Assembly (NCBI GenBank): GCA_963781805.1
Contig: CAWAHF010000004.1
Coordinates: 2,976,001-3,040,000 of the forward strand
DNA: 64,000 nt
Origin: JAFGPL01 sp963781805
Lineage (GTDB): Bacteria > Bacteroidota > Bacteroidia > Bacteroidales > UBA10428
Direction of reading: 5' to 3'
Shown piece by piece: positions 35,097 through 44,649 of the stretch (positions are counted from its first letter, which is position 1; the number at the start of each line of letters is the position of its first letter). Both the position numbers and the translations under genes were made by a program. Below the pieces are notes generated by a model that saw nothing but the letters and a program-made list of their open reading frames with translations, ran no database searches and was not told where the DNA came from.

Positions 35097-35818
35097 AAAA
35101 TCCGAAAACAAAAGAGCGCCCAAAAGAAGCCCCGTTCCGGGGCTCAACTAACCCGGCGGAAACCGCCGAAAGATCTTTTCTTAATTTGATTCTGAAAAGA
35201 ATATCCGGTTTTTTATCTGTTTTCTTTCTCCGGTTCACTCCCTTGACCCTGAAAATAGTTTTCCAAATCATCCAGATGAATAAAATCTCAGGTTTTACCT
35301 GCGGTGAGCTCTCTCGCCTTAAACAGGCGAGTTCGGTTCAGCCTGATGATTTGAAAAATAATTCTTTTCGTTCGGAATATCAGCCTTCCTATTCGAAAGG
35401 CAAGCCTAAAAGCCTGCCTGAAGGCGAGGCAGGGCTGAAAGAAAATTCCTTTCCGACCGTTGACGAAGCCACTTTGACGCTGCCACATGCTGACGCTTTT
35501 ATCTGGCTGACGACATCGCCCATCGCTTTGACGCCTCCATCCATCCCGACACCTGACGAGGGCGTTAAAACGCCCTCTGATGCTGACGTTCGGACGACCT
35601 GTTTTGACGCTCAGTTGTTGGCGGTTCCCGCCAGGCTGTTGGCGACCTTTGGTCGCCTGGTGGAAGTTGAAGTTTTTCCGATAAAAAACTTCAATTTGTT
35701 AATAACAAATTTCTTTTGCTTAAAACCTGTTTATAAAAATGATAATGACAGGGAAATTATTTTTTCCCATTATCCATTTTTTGCTGTAAAAGGCGCATTC
35801 GAGCATCGAAAACGATAC
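35097..35818 (-). repeat. 722-bp inverted repeat, right copy
   Basis: Inverted copy of 23373-24094, running to the att repeat at 35817. It contains the mirrored CGTCA cluster (as TGACG, 35461-35609) and the same palindromes. An open frame of 214 codons (35186-35830) runs through it with no recognisable domain; I treat it as non-coding. Confidence 0.85.
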
Positions 35819-35824
35819 CCCGAC
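35817..35824 (+). other. Right attachment repeat (attR core)
   Basis: ACCCCGAC, direct repeat of 21110-21117. To its right is DNA that would originally have followed tRNA-Pro(TGG). Confidence 0.7.
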
Positions 35825-35835
35825 AATTAAGAATA

Positions 35836-35876
35836 AACCACTTACATAGAATAGAGAATGTAGGTGGTTTTTTTTT
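35836..35876 (+). terminator. Displaced tRNA-Pro(TGG) terminator
   Basis: Stem AACCACTTACAT (35836-35847) / ATGTAGGTGGTT (35858-35869) with one G-T pair, 10-nt loop, then nine T's. It starts 12 nt after the right att repeat. Confidence 0.8.
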
Positions 35877-36097
35877 GCATGTAAGTTGCATACAAGGATT
35901 CATCAATGTACTTTTTCAGTTATTTATTATCACTATATTTTATTATAATGATAACTAATAATCGACCAGACCCCCCAGTTCTTTCGAGGCTATAATTAAA
36001 TAAAAAAGCAAACAGTTCGGCTAAGGCTACAGCCTTAGTCGAACATATCCGTACAGGCTATTGCCTGAAATTATATTTGTTGATAATAAAATTCAAA

Positions 36098-36319
36098 ATG
36101 TCAACAGGATATAAAATTTCCGAACCTAATGGCTTGTATTATCTTACATTCCAAATTTTCGGGAAACCCGATTTACCACTCCATTGTCTTGTTATAGTAA
36201 GTCGAAGGAAGGCTTCTATATTAATTCTGATGGTGATTGAAGCATTGAAAAAGTTTTCTCCTCCAATTTATATGTTTCATTATTCTATTCTTGTAAGTGA
36301 TATCTCCAACAAGATGTAG
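36098..36319 (+). pseudogene. Remnant of a REP-associated (IS200-like) transposase
   Basis: The first 20 residues, MSTGYKISEPNGLYYLTFQI, look like the conserved N-terminus of RAYT/TnpA_REP transposases, which continue with an HUH domain. Here the frame goes into unrelated-looking sequence, with a possible late fragment (IEALKKF). The HUH motif and catalytic tyrosine are missing, so internal DNA has been lost. It lies just outside the island's right end. Confidence 0.5.
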
Positions 36320-36348
36320 TTAATGTCATTATTTTAATAAGTAATATT

Positions 36349-36356
36349 TATATTTG
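36349..36356 (+). promoter_or_regulatory. Probable -7 element of the GH31 cluster
   Basis: TATATTTG matches TAnnTTTG, 28 nt before the GH31 start codon. Confidence 0.5.
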
Positions 36357-36384
36357 ATGTTTTCAAACTGCATTTTGTTCTGTA

Positions 36385-38655
36385 ATGAAACAAACCAATT
36401 ATTACCTGTTTGACTTTCTGGATTTTGATCTTGCACTGAAAGGAGAAGAATCCTTATGGAGAGCATGTAAACCCAGCGCGATACAGCAATTGGGTGAAGA
36501 TGTTATAATTTCTGTTCCGTTTCAAAAACAAAAATATTCAAATGAAATAGCTGCAGATAAAAATGTACCTCGAAAGGAATATAATCTTCGTTTAAGAGCA
36601 TACGGTGAAAAGATATTGCGAATCTCCATAGGATTCGGTATTCCTGACATGCCCGACTCTCCTATGTTGTTGATTGCTCCGGAACTAAAATCTACTCCAC
36701 TCCGGTTTGAAAAAAAAGGAAATGAGTGGATTGTTACAGATACCCGTGGAATAAAAAAGGCTGTATTCAATTTTCATCCGATTGAAACTGAATTCTGGAG
36801 TTCACTCCTGCCGGAACCTGATGAAACACTTAATGCATCATTTTTCCCCGATGGTAAAAAAGAAATAAAAATCAGTGCGTATGATCAGTTTTTCCCTGCC
36901 AGACATGATGCTTTGGCACTGGCATTTGTTCAGAAGGAAGGAAAAAACGACAAGGCAACGATTTCATTCCATGCTGAACCTAACGAAAAATTTGTTGGAA
37001 CCGGAGAACGTTTTACAAAACTTGATTTATCAGGAAAAACTTTTCAGCTTGAAAACCAGGACGGACAAGGTGTAAACAGCCGGCGAACCTACAAAAATAT
37101 TCCATTTTTCATTTCAAGCCGTATCTACGGGATTTTTTTACATACATCGGCCCATTCGAAATTATCTTTGACTAATCATTCCACCAGGTCTGTGCAATTT
37201 TTTACAGAGCAACCTTTACTTGATTTGTTTCTGATATCAGGCGATTCCATCGAAGAAATTCTTAATCAATACAGGCAATTAACCGGCTTTCCAAGTCTCC
37301 CCCCTCTTTGGAGTTTTGGAATCTGGATGAGCCGGATGACCTATTTTTCTGCAAATGAAGTCACTGAAATTTGCGACAGACTTCGAAAGGAACATTTTCC
37401 ATGTGATGTCATTCATATTGATACAGGCTGGTTCAAGACCGACTGGTTATGTGAATGGAAGTTTAACGATGAAAGGTTTCCCAATCCAAAGAAGTTTATT
37501 GCTGAACTAAAATCGAAAGGTTTCAGGGTAAGTCTGTGGCAATTGCCTTACATTGCAGCCAATGCCGAACAGCATGATGAAGCAGTCAGAAACAAGTATA
37601 TTGCACCCATCAAAGAAAAAAAAGTGCAGGAAGGTTCTAATTTCAGCGAACTGGATTATGCCGGTACCATTGATTTTACATCTCCAAAAGCTGTTGAATG
37701 GTATAAAGGGCTTATAAAAAATCTGCTTGATATGGGAGTAGCCTGTATTAAAACCGATTTCGGTGAAACGATTCATATGGATGCAGTTTATGAAAATATG
37801 GCGCCCGAACTTTTGCATAATTTATATGCATTGCTTTACCAAAAGGCAGCCTTTGAGATTACCAAAGAGATTACTGGTGAAGGAATTATCTGGGCTCGTG
37901 CCGGTTGGGCAGGTTGCCAGCGATATCCCCTGCATTGGGGAGGAGATGCAGCATGCTCCTGGGATGGGATGGCCGGTACATTGAAGGGAGGATTGCATCT
38001 CGGCTTGTCCGGATTTGGATTCTGGAGCCATGATGTTCCCGGATTTCATGGCGTACCCGATTTCATGAACTCGGTAATTCCGGATGATTTATATGTTCGC
38101 TGGACGCAATTCGGGGTTTTTACCTCACACATAAGGTACCACGGTACATCCAAGCGGGAACCCTATCATTATCCAACTATTTCAAACATTGTGCAACAAT
38201 GGTGGAAACTGCGATATGCCCTGATTCCATACATCCTTGAACAAAGCAAAAAAACAATTGCTTCAGGTTTTCCTGTGCTCAGGGCTATGATTTTTCATCA
38301 TCCTGAAGATACTGTCTGCTGGTATATGGATGATCAGTATTATTTTGGCGATGATTTCCTGGTGGCTCCGGTAATGAATTCATCCAACAAGCGCGATGTC
38401 TACTTACCTTCCGGCAAGTGGGTAAATCTTTTTGATGGCAGTATTTCAAGGGGGCCGAAATGGTTAAAAAATTATAAGACTCCACTTTCTGAAATGCCTG
38501 TGTGGGTGAGATATGGAGCTGAAATCCCTATGTATCCCTTAACTGTAAATTGCACTGATGAAATGGATTTGACAAAAACTGTACACATAAAATTTGATAC
38601 TACATTTAAGGGATTATATGAATCGAAAATTGGTGACGTGATTAAAGATATCTAA
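36385..38655 (+). CDS. Glycoside hydrolase family 31 (alpha-xylosidase/alpha-glucosidase type)
   Basis: A 756-residue retaining alpha-glycosidase. An N-terminal beta-sandwich is followed by the (beta/alpha)8 barrel (about 300-640) with the nucleophile in IKTDFGE (Asp458) and the acid/base in FGFWSHDVPGF (Asp550). IHIDTGWF and RAGWAGCQRYPLHWGGD also match. The KTDFGE form resembles YicI-type alpha-xylosidases more than maltases; substrate is unproven. There is no signal peptide, so it is cytoplasmic and would act on imported oligosaccharides, consistent with the sodium symporter two genes on. Confidence 0.92.
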   Translation: MKQTNYYLFDFLDFDLALKGEESLWRACKPSAIQQLGEDVIISVPFQKQKYSNEIAADKNVPRKEYNLRLRAYGEKILRISIGFGIPDMPDSPMLLIAPELKSTPLRFEKKGNEWIVTDTRGIKKAVFNFHPIETEFWSSLLPEPDETLNASFFPDGKKEIKISAYDQFFPARHDALALAFVQKEGKNDKATISFHAEPNEKFVGTGERFTKLDLSGKTFQLENQDGQGVNSRRTYKNIPFFISSRIYGIFLHTSAHSKLSLTNHSTRSVQFFTEQPLLDLFLISGDSIEEILNQYRQLTGFPSLPPLWSFGIWMSRMTYFSANEVTEICDRLRKEHFPCDVIHIDTGWFKTDWLCEWKFNDERFPNPKKFIAELKSKGFRVSLWQLPYIAANAEQHDEAVRNKYIAPIKEKKVQEGSNFSELDYAGTIDFTSPKAVEWYKGLIKNLLDMGVACIKTDFGETIHMDAVYENMAPELLHNLYALLYQKAAFEITKEITGEGIIWARAGWAGCQRYPLHWGGDAACSWDGMAGTLKGGLHLGLSGFGFWSHDVPGFHGVPDFMNSVIPDDLYVRWTQFGVFTSHIRYHGTSKREPYHYPTISNIVQQWWKLRYALIPYILEQSKKTIASGFPVLRAMIFHHPEDTVCWYMDDQYYFGDDFLVAPVMNSSNKRDVYLPSGKWVNLFDGSISRGPKWLKNYKTPLSEMPVWVRYGAEIPMYPLTVNCTDEMDLTKTVHIKFDTTFKGLYESKIGDVIKDI

Positions 38656-38666
38656 TAAAAAATCTT

Positions 38667-39737
38667 ATGATACCAGCCTGGAAAGAAAACTGGGAAGAAT
38701 CAAAAAAGCGATATCGGCAATGGTGGAAAAGCGAAGGAATTGTGTTGAGCATGTGGGAACATATCCCTATGGATGGAAAACCACATGAATTATTACCCCC
38801 ACCCTCACCTGCAAAAGATCTAAATCAATTTTGGTTTGATCCGGAATGGAGAGCTGACTACATACATTACCAGCTATCCAAAAGTTCTTTTAAGGCTGAT
38901 ATCCTACCGGTTGCCAATACGCATCTGGGACCCGGTTCTCTGGCTGCCATTCTTGGCGCTGAGCTTGAAGGAGGAGAAGATACCATATGGATAAAACCTA
39001 AAGAAGATTTTGACGATGAAATTATCCTAAATGAACAGAATAAATGGTGGCAGGTGCATCTGGAATTGTTAAAAGCCTGTAAAAAAAATTCCAATGGTAA
39101 CTATTTTGTTGGCTGTCCGGATCTGATTGAGGGTCTGGATACGATTGCAAGTCTTAAAGGTACTCAGAACGTGTTGATGGATATGCTATTAAGACCCGAT
39201 ATACTCGAACAACAGCTTCAGAAAATCAATGCTATTTATTTCCAGGTATTTGACAGAATTTATGAGATTATCCGGGAGGAAGATGAAATGGCTTTCTGTT
39301 ACTTTTCTATCTGGGGACCGGGTACAGTAAGTAAATTACAGAGTGATATTTCTGTTATGATTTCGGAAAAAGACTTCAGAAGATTCACCCAACCCTTTCT
39401 GCGTGAGCAGTGTCAAAAAATAGATTTTACATTATACCATCTTGATGGAGTTGATGCTATCCGGCATCTGGATGCCGTACTTGAGATAGATGAATTAAAT
39501 GCCGTGCAATGGACGCCGGGTGAAGGACAACCACAGGGAGGAGATCCTCAATGGTATGGACTTTACAGAAAAATTCTGTCAAAAGGGAAGGCCGTAATGC
39601 CTTGCTGGGTGGAGTTGAACCAGCTGCAACCCTTGCTAGATAATGTAGGCAATGAAGGTTTAAATATTTTAATGCATTTTAAATCGGAAAAAGATATTGA
39701 TGCAGCCTTGAAAATTGTTGAAAAATTTCAATACTGA
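38667..39737 (+). CDS. URO-D superfamily (corrinoid methyltransferase-like) protein
   Basis: A 356-residue protein of the uroporphyrinogen decarboxylase/corrinoid methyltransferase superfamily: YFVGCPDLIEGLDTIASLKG, FCYFSIWGPGTVSKLQSDISVMIS, LYHLDGVDAIRHLDAVLEI, and AVQWTPGEGQPQGG near the C-terminus. HLDG followed by the WTPG turn is typical of the methyltransferase branch. It is unlikely to be the heme enzyme. It lies 11 nt after GH31 and 43 nt before the symporter, implying a role in the same carbohydrate pathway; the reaction is unknown. Confidence 0.72.
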   Translation: MIPAWKENWEESKKRYRQWWKSEGIVLSMWEHIPMDGKPHELLPPPSPAKDLNQFWFDPEWRADYIHYQLSKSSFKADILPVANTHLGPGSLAAILGAELEGGEDTIWIKPKEDFDDEIILNEQNKWWQVHLELLKACKKNSNGNYFVGCPDLIEGLDTIASLKGTQNVLMDMLLRPDILEQQLQKINAIYFQVFDRIYEIIREEDEMAFCYFSIWGPGTVSKLQSDISVMISEKDFRRFTQPFLREQCQKIDFTLYHLDGVDAIRHLDAVLEIDELNAVQWTPGEGQPQGGDPQWYGLYRKILSKGKAVMPCWVELNQLQPLLDNVGNEGLNILMHFKSEKDIDAALKIVEKFQY

Positions 39738-39780
39738 TGCTTAGCGATTATTTACATTACAAAATATTACACATCTATAC

Positions 39781-41448
39781 ATGGAAAACATTCATTCTTA
39801 TTTACAACCATTAGATTTTGCCGTTGTTGGAACATATTTGATTATACTTGTTGCCATTGGATACTGGGTAAGTTTTATAAAAAAAAGAAATACGGAAGAA
39901 AATCTTTTCCTTGCAGGTCATTCATTAGGTTGGGGAAGTATTGGCTTTACCATGTGGGGCACAAATGTCGGACCATCCATGTTAATAGCATCTGCAAGTA
40001 TCGGATATACTACCGGGATTGTTGCCGGAAATTTTGGTTGGTACGCTTTTGTATTTATTTTCCTGCTGGCAGTGGTTTTTGCACCGCGATATCTTGGCGC
40101 TCGTGTTATGACATTGCCTGAGTTTATGGGCAAACGCTTTGGACAATCTACCCGAAATATTCTGGCCTGGTACAGTCTGGCTACAATTTTGATCTCCTGG
40201 CTGGCGCTTACACTTTATGCAGGCAGTATCCTGGTCGGACAGATGTTGAATCTGGAAACCTGGGAATCGGTTGTAATACTGGTTGCAATTGCGGCCTTTT
40301 TTACTGTTGCCGGAGGTCTGAAGGCAGTCGCTTACACGAATGTATTTCAGATGTTGCTGCTTATTGTGGTATCTTTAATATTAACCGTAGCAGGTATAAT
40401 AAAGATAGGCAGTTTGGATGTAGCAAATCATTTTGCCGCTGCGGATACTGCAAGTCATCTAACTACCTGGTGGCATCAATTTGTTACAGGTGTACACGGA
40501 ATATATGAAAAAACTCCTTCAAATTACTGGAATCTTCTTTTACCAATCGACAATAAGGATTATCCATGGCTGGCAATCATTCTGGGTTATCCAATTATGG
40601 GTGTATGGTTCTGGTGCACAGACCAATCCATGGTACAATCGGTTCTTGGCGCCAGAAATCTGAAACAGGGTCAGCTGGGTGCCAACTTTACCGGATGGCT
40701 TAAAATACTCGATGTCGCATTATTTATCATACCCGGAATTGCGTGCTTCGTTCTGTATCCCGGATTGAAAAATCCAGATGAGGCATATATGACCATGGTT
40801 ACAAGGCTCTTCCCGGTTGGTATGGTTGGTCTGATTATGGCGGTGTTAATAGCTGCTCTTGTCAGCACAATCGATTCAGCCTTAAATTCTTTGAGTACCG
40901 TTTTTACCATGGATATTTATGTGAAAAAATATAAACCGGAAGCCACTCAAAGACAAATCATAAACATGGGCAGGTATGCCGTGGTTATTGGAGCAATATT
41001 AGCGGTGTTTCTAACCCTGGCAATCGATCGGATTCAGGGATTGAAACTGTTTGATAAATTCCAGGCTGTACTCGGATTTATAGCTCCCCCTATGTCGGTT
41101 GTTTTTTTGATGGGGGTTTTATGGAAAAAAACTACAGCACGGGCTGCCAATTTTGCACTAACTGCAGGTACTGCTTTCAGCTTTGGAATTGGCGTGATGA
41201 ATCTCTGGATTTTTCCAGCAGAGAAATATCCTTTCTGGCCACACTTTTTGTTGCTGTCATTCTTTATATTCGTAATCATTGCTATTTTTAGCCTGATTAT
41301 AACCCTCTCTGAATATGGCAAAAAAGAGAATGATAAAAATGAACTTGATTTTGGGGAGCTGCCTAAACCCGAGAAAAAAGTTTGGATTTTATGGATTTTT
41401 CTGATTTTAACTATGATTGGATTGTATTTCTTTTTTAACGGGCATTAA
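39781..41448 (+). CDS. Sodium:solute symporter (SSS family)
   Basis: A 555-residue transporter with about 14 membrane segments and the SSS/SGLT motifs: FLAGHSLGWGSIGFTMWGTNVGPSMLI, VTVAGGLKAVAYTNVFQ and DSALNSLSTVFTMDIYVKKY. It probably couples Na+ entry to uptake of a sugar or sugar derivative. It is third in the cluster after GH31 and the URO-D-like gene. No SusC/SusD pair is present, so outer-membrane entry must be provided elsewhere. Confidence 0.92.
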   Translation: MENIHSYLQPLDFAVVGTYLIILVAIGYWVSFIKKRNTEENLFLAGHSLGWGSIGFTMWGTNVGPSMLIASASIGYTTGIVAGNFGWYAFVFIFLLAVVFAPRYLGARVMTLPEFMGKRFGQSTRNILAWYSLATILISWLALTLYAGSILVGQMLNLETWESVVILVAIAAFFTVAGGLKAVAYTNVFQMLLLIVVSLILTVAGIIKIGSLDVANHFAAADTASHLTTWWHQFVTGVHGIYEKTPSNYWNLLLPIDNKDYPWLAIILGYPIMGVWFWCTDQSMVQSVLGARNLKQGQLGANFTGWLKILDVALFIIPGIACFVLYPGLKNPDEAYMTMVTRLFPVGMVGLIMAVLIAALVSTIDSALNSLSTVFTMDIYVKKYKPEATQRQIINMGRYAVVIGAILAVFLTLAIDRIQGLKLFDKFQAVLGFIAPPMSVVFLMGVLWKKTTARAANFALTAGTAFSFGIGVMNLWIFPAEKYPFWPHFLLLSFFIFVIIAIFSLIITLSEYGKKENDKNELDFGELPKPEKKVWILWIFLILTMIGLYFFFNGH

Positions 41449-41483
41449 ATACTCAGAATCTTTCAGTACCATTTAGCCAACTG

Positions 41484-41915
41484 TTATTTACATGCATTCT
41501 TTAAGGCAACAAGATTCGATTGCTTAAAAATATTATATGACCAGGTTGCTCCGGAAACAGCATCAACTTTTTCAATATGCTGTATTTCCATTAATCTTTT
41601 GGGATAATTCTGAATCCCTTTCCAATCATGCCGGCATTGATCAATATAAACCTGGTTGCCCGGGTAATGCTTTTCGTAGGTACTGTCAAAAACCTCATTG
41701 TTTAAGGTATCTACAATTTTAAAATCAATCGAGGAAAGATGTCCTCTCAAGATCTCGATTTTTACAAAACCAACAAAAGGTTCCTGAACATATCTGGCTT
41801 GAGATTTCCCTTCATAAACTCCATCGTGATAGGGACCGGGACAGAGGCTCATTGCGCCAAGAACCAAAACCAAAAGTATAGGAATAAGATATTTCAGTCG
41901 AATTGTTTTTTTCAT
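41484..41915 (-). CDS. FMN-binding domain protein
   Basis: A 143-residue protein with a TM or signal anchor (about 8-24) and an FMN-binding domain: DGVYEGKSQARYVQEPFVGFVKIEI at the start, VDAVSGATWSYNIF with the SGAT-S motif where FMN can be covalently attached (threonine) at about 120-124. Such domains occur in electron-transfer complexes (RnfG, NqrC) and small secreted flavoproteins; this one is free-standing. It is convergent with the symporter gene. Confidence 0.85.
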   Translation of the reverse strand: MKKTIRLKYLIPILLVLVLGAMSLCPGPYHDGVYEGKSQARYVQEPFVGFVKIEILRGHLSSIDFKIVDTLNNEVFDSTYEKHYPGNQVYIDQCRHDWKGIQNYPKRLMEIQHIEKVDAVSGATWSYNIFKQSNLVALKNACK

Positions 41916-42053
41916 TCAGGTATTTAAATTGGTTTATTTTAATAGGATGCTCAGACAGCAAAAATCCCTACGAAAATTCCAAATTATTTTATCATTTTGG
42001 TAATTAATAATGAAAATTGCTATTTTAGTTAAAATTTAATTCGCACGTTCGCA

Positions 42054-44438
42054 ATGGAAATGGACTCTAACAGACAGCTGCAGCTCGCTTTTGACTTTGT
42101 ACAGTCTACCAATAAAAACATTTTCCTTACCGGGAAAGCCGGTACCGGTAAAACTACCTTTCTGCACCAATTAAAGAAAATATCTCCCAAACGCATGATC
42201 GTGGTTGCACCCACGGGAGTTGCTGCCATAAATGCTGGAGGTGTTACCATACATTCATTTTTTCAGATGCCGTTTGGACCTCACATACCGGAGGAAAATA
42301 AAGATGATGCTGAAACAGTAATCCGTCAGTCACGTGTTAATTACCATAAATTCAGTCGTGATAAAATAAATATCATTAAAAGCCTTGACCTGCTTGTTAT
42401 CGATGAAATCAGCATGGTCCGGGCCGACCTTCTGGACGGCATTGACGAAGTGTTGCGCAGGTATAAAAACCGTAATCAGCCGTTTGGCGGTGTGCAACTG
42501 CTTATGATTGGCGATCTTCACCAGCTGGCTCCTATTGTGAAAGATGATGAGTGGAAAATCCTGCAGAAGTATTATGATACGATGTATTTTTTTGGCAGCA
42601 GGGCGCTTCAGAAAACCAATTATGTAAGCATTGAGCTGGAACATATTTACCGGCAGAGCGATGCGGATTTTATCGAAATTCTGAATAAAATAAGAGAAAA
42701 CAAGTTGGATGAGCAGACCTTGCAAAAACTTGAAAAGCGGTTTGTTCCCGGTTTTAATCCTGATACAAAAGAGGGTTATATTATATTGACAACACATAAT
42801 GCTCAGGCTCAGGAATTGAATAATCTAAAACTGAAAAGACTGAAATCTAAGCCATATACATTTAAAGCTCTTGTGCAGGGCGATTTCCCTGAATATTCCT
42901 ACCCAACCGATTTTGAACTTGTGTTGAAAGCGGAAGCTCAGGTGATGTTTGTAAAAAATGACTTATCCCAGGATAAACTTTATTACAATGGGAAAATCGG
43001 AAAAATTACAGAAATAACAGATGATATCATTTATGTGAAATGTCCTGATGAAATTTCTTCAATCCCGGTGGAACCTGTTGAATGGCAAAATGCTAAGTAT
43101 TCTATAGATGAAGAAACGAAAGAAATTACCGAAACCATTGCAGGTACATTTACACAATATCCGCTAAAACTGGCCTGGGCAATTACCATTCATAAAAGCC
43201 AGGGACTTACCTTTGAGAAAGCAATCATAGATGCCCATGCCGCCTTTGCGCATGGCCAGGTATATGTAGCGCTTAGCAGGTGCAAAACACTTGAAGGTCT
43301 GGTTCTGAGTACACCTTTGGGTCAAAGAGGAATAAAAAGCGATAGTCTTGTTTCACAATTTACCCGTGAAATTACTGAAAATCCTCCCAACCGGCAACTG
43401 CTGGAAGATTCGAAAAAGAATTATCAGAAGATACTGCTTTTAGAATTATTCGATTTCAAACCAATCCAAATAAGGATATTCCAGATGTTGAAATTACTAA
43501 AAGAAAATGAGGAAAGCATAGTTGGAAATGCAAGGGAATCTTTTACAAAGATGAACGAACTGGTTAAGGCTGAAATAGTGGATGTGTCAGATAAGTTTTA
43601 TTCCCAGCTTCTCCAACTTATCTTGCAAAATCCCGATATTGGAGAAAACGATGCTTTGCAGGAAAGAGTTATGAAGGCATGTACCTATTTTTCGGAAAAA
43701 ACCGGAACAATTGTTCTGGATGCAGCCGAACAAGTAGTTTTTGAAACCGATAACAAAACGGTTCGGAAAGCCCTGAATGATCTTATAAACAAATTGAAGT
43801 ATGATTGGGGAATTAAGCTTGCCTGCATACAATCATGCGCAAATGGTTTTTACCTAAAAGATTATCTTGAGGTTCGTGCAAAAGCATCCATTGAAAAAGT
43901 TCCCGGCAGAAAAAGAACAAAGGTTACTCAGGAGTTTTCATCAGAGAGCATACCTCATCCGGAATTATTTAAAATAGTAAAATCCTGGCGTAATAAAAAA
44001 GCCGAAGAACTTAATTTGCCGCACTACATGATATTGCCGCAAAAAACTATGATTGCATTGGTAAATATTCTTCCTGGCAATGAATCGGCATTGTCTACGA
44101 TCAAAGGATTTGGAAGCAAAAAGATAAAAAAATTCGGAAATGAAATTTTGGAAATTGTCAATAATTATGTCTCAAAAAATAACCTGGAGAGCCAGCGTAT
44201 TCAACCTGTTATTTCCACGCTGAAAAAAGAAAAAAAGCCTGATACAAAGCAGGTTAGTTTGGAGCTATTTAAAGAGGGGAAAACCATTGAAGAAATCGCG
44301 AAAGAGAGGAGTATGGCTTTTACAACCATTGAGGGACATCTGGCTCATTTTGCAGGTACCGGGGAGATTGATATTCACGAGTTTGTTACTCCGGAAAAAA
44401 ATAGAACTTATAACCGAATATTTTGTAAGTACAGGTGA
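42054..44438 (+). CDS. PIF1-like superfamily 1 helicase, C-terminus frameshifted
   Basis: Walker A LTGKAGTGKTTFL near residue 25 and Walker B LLVIDEISMVRADLLDGID identify a PIF1/RecD2-type 5'-3' DNA helicase. The UvrD-like C-terminal core motif is LAWAITIHKSQGLTFEKAIID, followed by VYVALSRCKTLEG. An HRDC-like domain (about 630-710) and a helix-turn-helix segment follow. The frame breaks in a run of seven A (44395-44401) and ends after a short unrelated tail at 44438; the expected C-terminal region continues in another frame. The core helicase is complete, so the truncated product could be active. Confidence 0.9.
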   Translation: MEMDSNRQLQLAFDFVQSTNKNIFLTGKAGTGKTTFLHQLKKISPKRMIVVAPTGVAAINAGGVTIHSFFQMPFGPHIPEENKDDAETVIRQSRVNYHKFSRDKINIIKSLDLLVIDEISMVRADLLDGIDEVLRRYKNRNQPFGGVQLLMIGDLHQLAPIVKDDEWKILQKYYDTMYFFGSRALQKTNYVSIELEHIYRQSDADFIEILNKIRENKLDEQTLQKLEKRFVPGFNPDTKEGYIILTTHNAQAQELNNLKLKRLKSKPYTFKALVQGDFPEYSYPTDFELVLKAEAQVMFVKNDLSQDKLYYNGKIGKITEITDDIIYVKCPDEISSIPVEPVEWQNAKYSIDEETKEITETIAGTFTQYPLKLAWAITIHKSQGLTFEKAIIDAHAAFAHGQVYVALSRCKTLEGLVLSTPLGQRGIKSDSLVSQFTREITENPPNRQLLEDSKKNYQKILLLELFDFKPIQIRIFQMLKLLKENEESIVGNARESFTKMNELVKAEIVDVSDKFYSQLLQLILQNPDIGENDALQERVMKACTYFSEKTGTIVLDAAEQVVFETDNKTVRKALNDLINKLKYDWGIKLACIQSCANGFYLKDYLEVRAKASIEKVPGRKRTKVTQEFSSESIPHPELFKIVKSWRNKKAEELNLPHYMILPQKTMIALVNILPGNESALSTIKGFGSKKIKKFGNEILEIVNNYVSKNNLESQRIQPVISTLKKEKKPDTKQVSLELFKEGKTIEEIAKERSMAFTTIEGHLAHFAGTGEIDIHEFVTPEKNRTYNRIFCKYR

Positions 44439-44553
44439 TTATCTCCTGGGGCCTGCAAAATCTGTTCTTGGTGATGATGTTACATGGTCTGAACTAAAAT
44501 TTGTTCTCAAATACCTTGAATATAAAGAAATGATAATAGTAAAACCTGATTAA
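44395..44553 (+). pseudogene. Displaced C-terminal segment of the helicase
   Basis: In a different frame after the A7 run: KIELITEYFVSTGDYLLG, PAKSVLGDDVTWSELKFVLKY, ending MIIVKPD. Removing one A from the run joins it to the upstream protein after VTPE. It matches what I would expect of the C-terminal HTH region in this family. Either a sequencing error, a recent mutation, or slippage on A7. Confidence 0.75.
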
Positions 44554-44649
44554 TTATTTCGATAATTTATGGTTTAAAAATTATTCCTTTTCAGTAGTGT
44601 TTTTAATTATCTTTATAAAATATATTACTAACCTCATAATTATTTTGAT

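Larger units (their letters stand above)
21110..35824 (+). mobile_element. 14.7-kb island inserted at tRNA-Pro(TGG)
   Basis: Bounded by the 8-bp direct repeat ACCCCGAC at the tRNA 3' end and at 35817-35824. It carries a large serine recombinase at the tRNA end, a monovalent-cation transport cluster (24.3-33.0 kb), one unknown gene, and several repeat families confined to it. Beyond the right repeat lies a 12-bp hairpin with nine T's that would sit about 20 nt after the tRNA if the island were removed. No conjugation or replication genes are visible, so it is probably an integrative element without its own transfer functions. Confidence 0.8.

Noticed and set aside
35186..35830. A 214-codon open frame in the right 722-bp repeat
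   Set aside because: Same sequence as above with tandem small palindromes; no recognisable protein family. I keep it as a repeat, not a gene.
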